The notes beneath the pieces were generated by a model, which did no database searches, had not been told where the DNA came from, and saw only the letters and a program-made list of their open reading frames with translations. From positions 114,437,812 through 114,501,811 of the forward strand of contig OZ023273.1 of the NCBI GenBank assembly GCA_964007475.1: 64,000 nucleotides of DNA, written 5' to 3'. Shown piece by piece: positions 62,109 to 64,000 of this stretch. Position 1 is the stretch's first letter. Each line of letters opens with the position of its first letter. The position numbers were made by a program, and so were the translations under genes. Origin of the DNA: Hybos culiciformis (Eukaryota; Arthropoda; Insecta; Diptera; Hybotidae).

Positions 62109-64000
62109 CTAAAAAAAAAAAATAAAAATATGATAAAAATTAATTATCTATATCTAATTATAATTAATAAATTATTTTAATAATTACAAGATTTTCGTGT
62201 TTGTTTATTGATGTCTTATAACAATGTTTCTTTGAACATAAATCTAAGCAAGATTTAAGCCAATGTATCATTTATTTATAAATATTGATTTAGGAGATGT
62301 GCCAAGAAATAATTTCAAAAAAATGTCAAATTACCTCTATGAACATCTCCACATTGATTATTACAAATAATGTTTAATAAATGTAATGCTAACATTAAGT
62401 AAAATGAGTAAGTAAAAAAATCAATTTACCATGGGCTTAGACAAAAAATTTGATCTTGGAATAGTATTTAGAATAAAAATTGCTTTAAAATTATTAAGAA
62501 AAAAAAACAATTGTTTCATAAATAATTCCCATAATAATTTTCCAGAGAAAATGACTGATGTTTTACATGGAAGGCATCCTGTTCTGAATAATGATAACAT
62601 CTTTGACCTAGAATCTAGATCATCAAAGATTAATTTGAATGTAATGCTAACAATATTAAGTAAATTGAAATAAAGAATCAAATTACCATGGGCTTAGACA
62701 AAAATTTGATCTTGGAATAGTATTTAGAATAAAAATTGATTTAAAACAATTAATAATTTTTTCATAAATAATTCCGATAATAATTTTCCAGAATAAATGA
62801 CTAATATCTTCCATGTTCTGTATAATAATAACATCTTTTATCTACGAGATCATCAGAGATTAATTTTTAAAAAATGTAATGCTAACAATATAAGTAAATT
62901 GAAATATAAAATCAAATTACCATGGGCTTAGACAAAATTTTCTTTTGGAATTTTAATTAGAATAAAAATTACTTTTAATATTTAAAAAGCAATTTTATTT
63001 AAATTCCATAATACTATTTTTAATAATTAAATGCAGTTAAGTTTTGAGAATATTAAAGATGCTATTTCTTTTTTGTTTTTAGACACTATTTTGTAGCGCC
63101 TTTTAAAACAATGTACCTACCTACTTAATGTTTTAAATAACAAGCCTATAAATGTTTTTTTACTTTAGTAATTAATTTGGTAAAAAAAAATTTTCCTGGA
63201 ACTTCCACTTAGCATGATTCATAAAAATTGAAAATAAAAACTGGAAATGTTTATCATTATAGGTATTGAAATAATATTTCGATAATGAATAATAATCTTT
63301 TAAGTTATTTTCGCAAACAAAGTGTTGTCATTGTCATGATTATTATTAGTAGAGCATAAAAAGTAACTTCAAAATTCTAAAAAGCTGTTTAAAAATTTTG
63401 CTGCACAAAAATAAGTTTTTACAAGTTGTTGGTGGTAAAACAAAATAGAATGAAATAATTACAAAAAAATTGGCACAAAATATAATTTAATTAATACCAC
63501 GAACTCTTAAAAGAATTTATAATTTTTTTTAGATTCTTTTTTTGTGTGCGAAACACTTTTATTTAGAATTTTAATTTTATTTTGGAAAAACCAACTTTCA
63601 TTGTCTATCTTTGCAGTGGAAAATATTTAATATTAAAAATATAAGTCTTAATTAAGTTAATCTAAAGATGAGAGAAAATGTTCGGTTTATGCTTAGACAG
63701 TCATTCCGAGCATTCAAATTCAATAATTGTTAGCTTCAACGAATATATATATGTGTATAGTGTATACTAAGAGGCTTATTGAACCAAATGCATGAGTAAT
63801 TTACATTAGAGATAAAAATGAACGCCATGATGAACCGTTTTTATTTCTATATAGACATGTTGTTTAATGGAAACGTCATAAATAAATATTTTTATGTTTT
63901 TCTTTGAATACCTAATACTTATTTGAACAACAACAAAATAGTACCACTTCCACGAATGAGAAATTGCAGTTAAAAGAAATAAAAAAAAAAAAAAATGAAA
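62109..64000 (-). other. 5' intron of ARPC2 or upstream DNA
   Basis: I found no exon for the missing ARPC2 N-terminus here, so this is probably intron. The first exon seen begins with the last base of a split codon, which shows that an upstream coding exon exists. Apart from the tandem repeat at 62381-62990 there is nothing recognisable. Confidence 0.6.
62381..62990 (+). repeat. Tandem repeat, ~2.4 copies of a ~235-258 bp unit
   Basis: ATGTAATGCTAACA-type starts lie at 62381, 62639 and 62874, each followed ~45 bases on by TACCATGGGCTTAGACAAAA and, in the first two, TTTGATCTTGGAATAGTATT. Copy 1 happens to be open in both directions (80 and 86 codons), but the other copies are not, so I do not call a gene. 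Confidence 0.9.

Noticed and set aside
62421..62681. 80- and 86-codon frames on opposite strands
   Set aside because: They lie in the first unit of a tandem repeat and are disrupted in the other units.
1..64000. CRISPR array, rRNA genes or intact viral integration
   Set aside because: No regularly spaced short repeats with unique spacers, no rRNA-like GC-balanced block, and no capsid, polymerase or reverse-transcriptase frame were seen.

Overview
The window looks like a piece of an AT-rich insect nuclear chromosome. The evidence is split genes with short GT-AG introns, ARPC2 and LAMTOR3 orthologues of insect type, a TATA plus TCAGT-initiator promoter, and many eukaryotic cut-and-paste transposons. 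I cannot name the order or genus. A 200-base run of N marks an assembly gap at 6543-6742. There is no bacterial, organellar or CRISPR content.

Region by region: (1) 1-8100 is gene-free AT-rich DNA with a foldback element (1180-1790), a short hAT element with 8-bp target duplication (4386-5122), the gap, and a dispersed repeat. (2) 8100-14116 is a nested transposon block. A ~6 kb element with long inverted ends and a 9-bp target duplication holds a degraded Merlin/ISXO2-like coding fragment. It was invaded by two TTAA-flanked elements and one hAT element. (3) 14870-15082 holds a previously easy-to-miss 50-residue secreted cysteine-rich peptide gene with its own TATA box and initiator. (4) 16200-20700 is a cluster of short elements: Tigger/pogo, hAT and a piggyBac-like MITE, plus diverged repeat copies. 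(5) 22173-23259 is a two-exon coiled-coil gene. (6) 29951-30926 is another hAT element. (7) 33466-36003 is a complete six-exon secreted acid lipase. (8) 39994-42392 is a 2.4 kb element with terminal inverted repeats; it carries a spliced DUF4806-like gene and a near-perfect 67-bp palindrome. (9) 42393-49852 shows nothing convincing. (10) 49853-64000 is the housekeeping end. It holds MRM2 (mitochondrial rRNA methyltransferase) divergent from a THAP zinc-finger gene, then LAMTOR3 convergent on it, then ARPC2 with its first coding exon missing. Tandem repeats lie in two ARPC2 introns.

The genes form no operon or shared pathway. The housekeeping genes act in mitochondrial ribosome maturation (MRM2), lysosomal nutrient signalling (LAMTOR3) and actin branching (ARPC2). 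The lipase and the small peptide are secreted products. Most of the remaining structure comes from transposons. Exon limits were placed by hand from splice motifs and reading-frame continuity; most should be exact, but errors of a few bases are possible.
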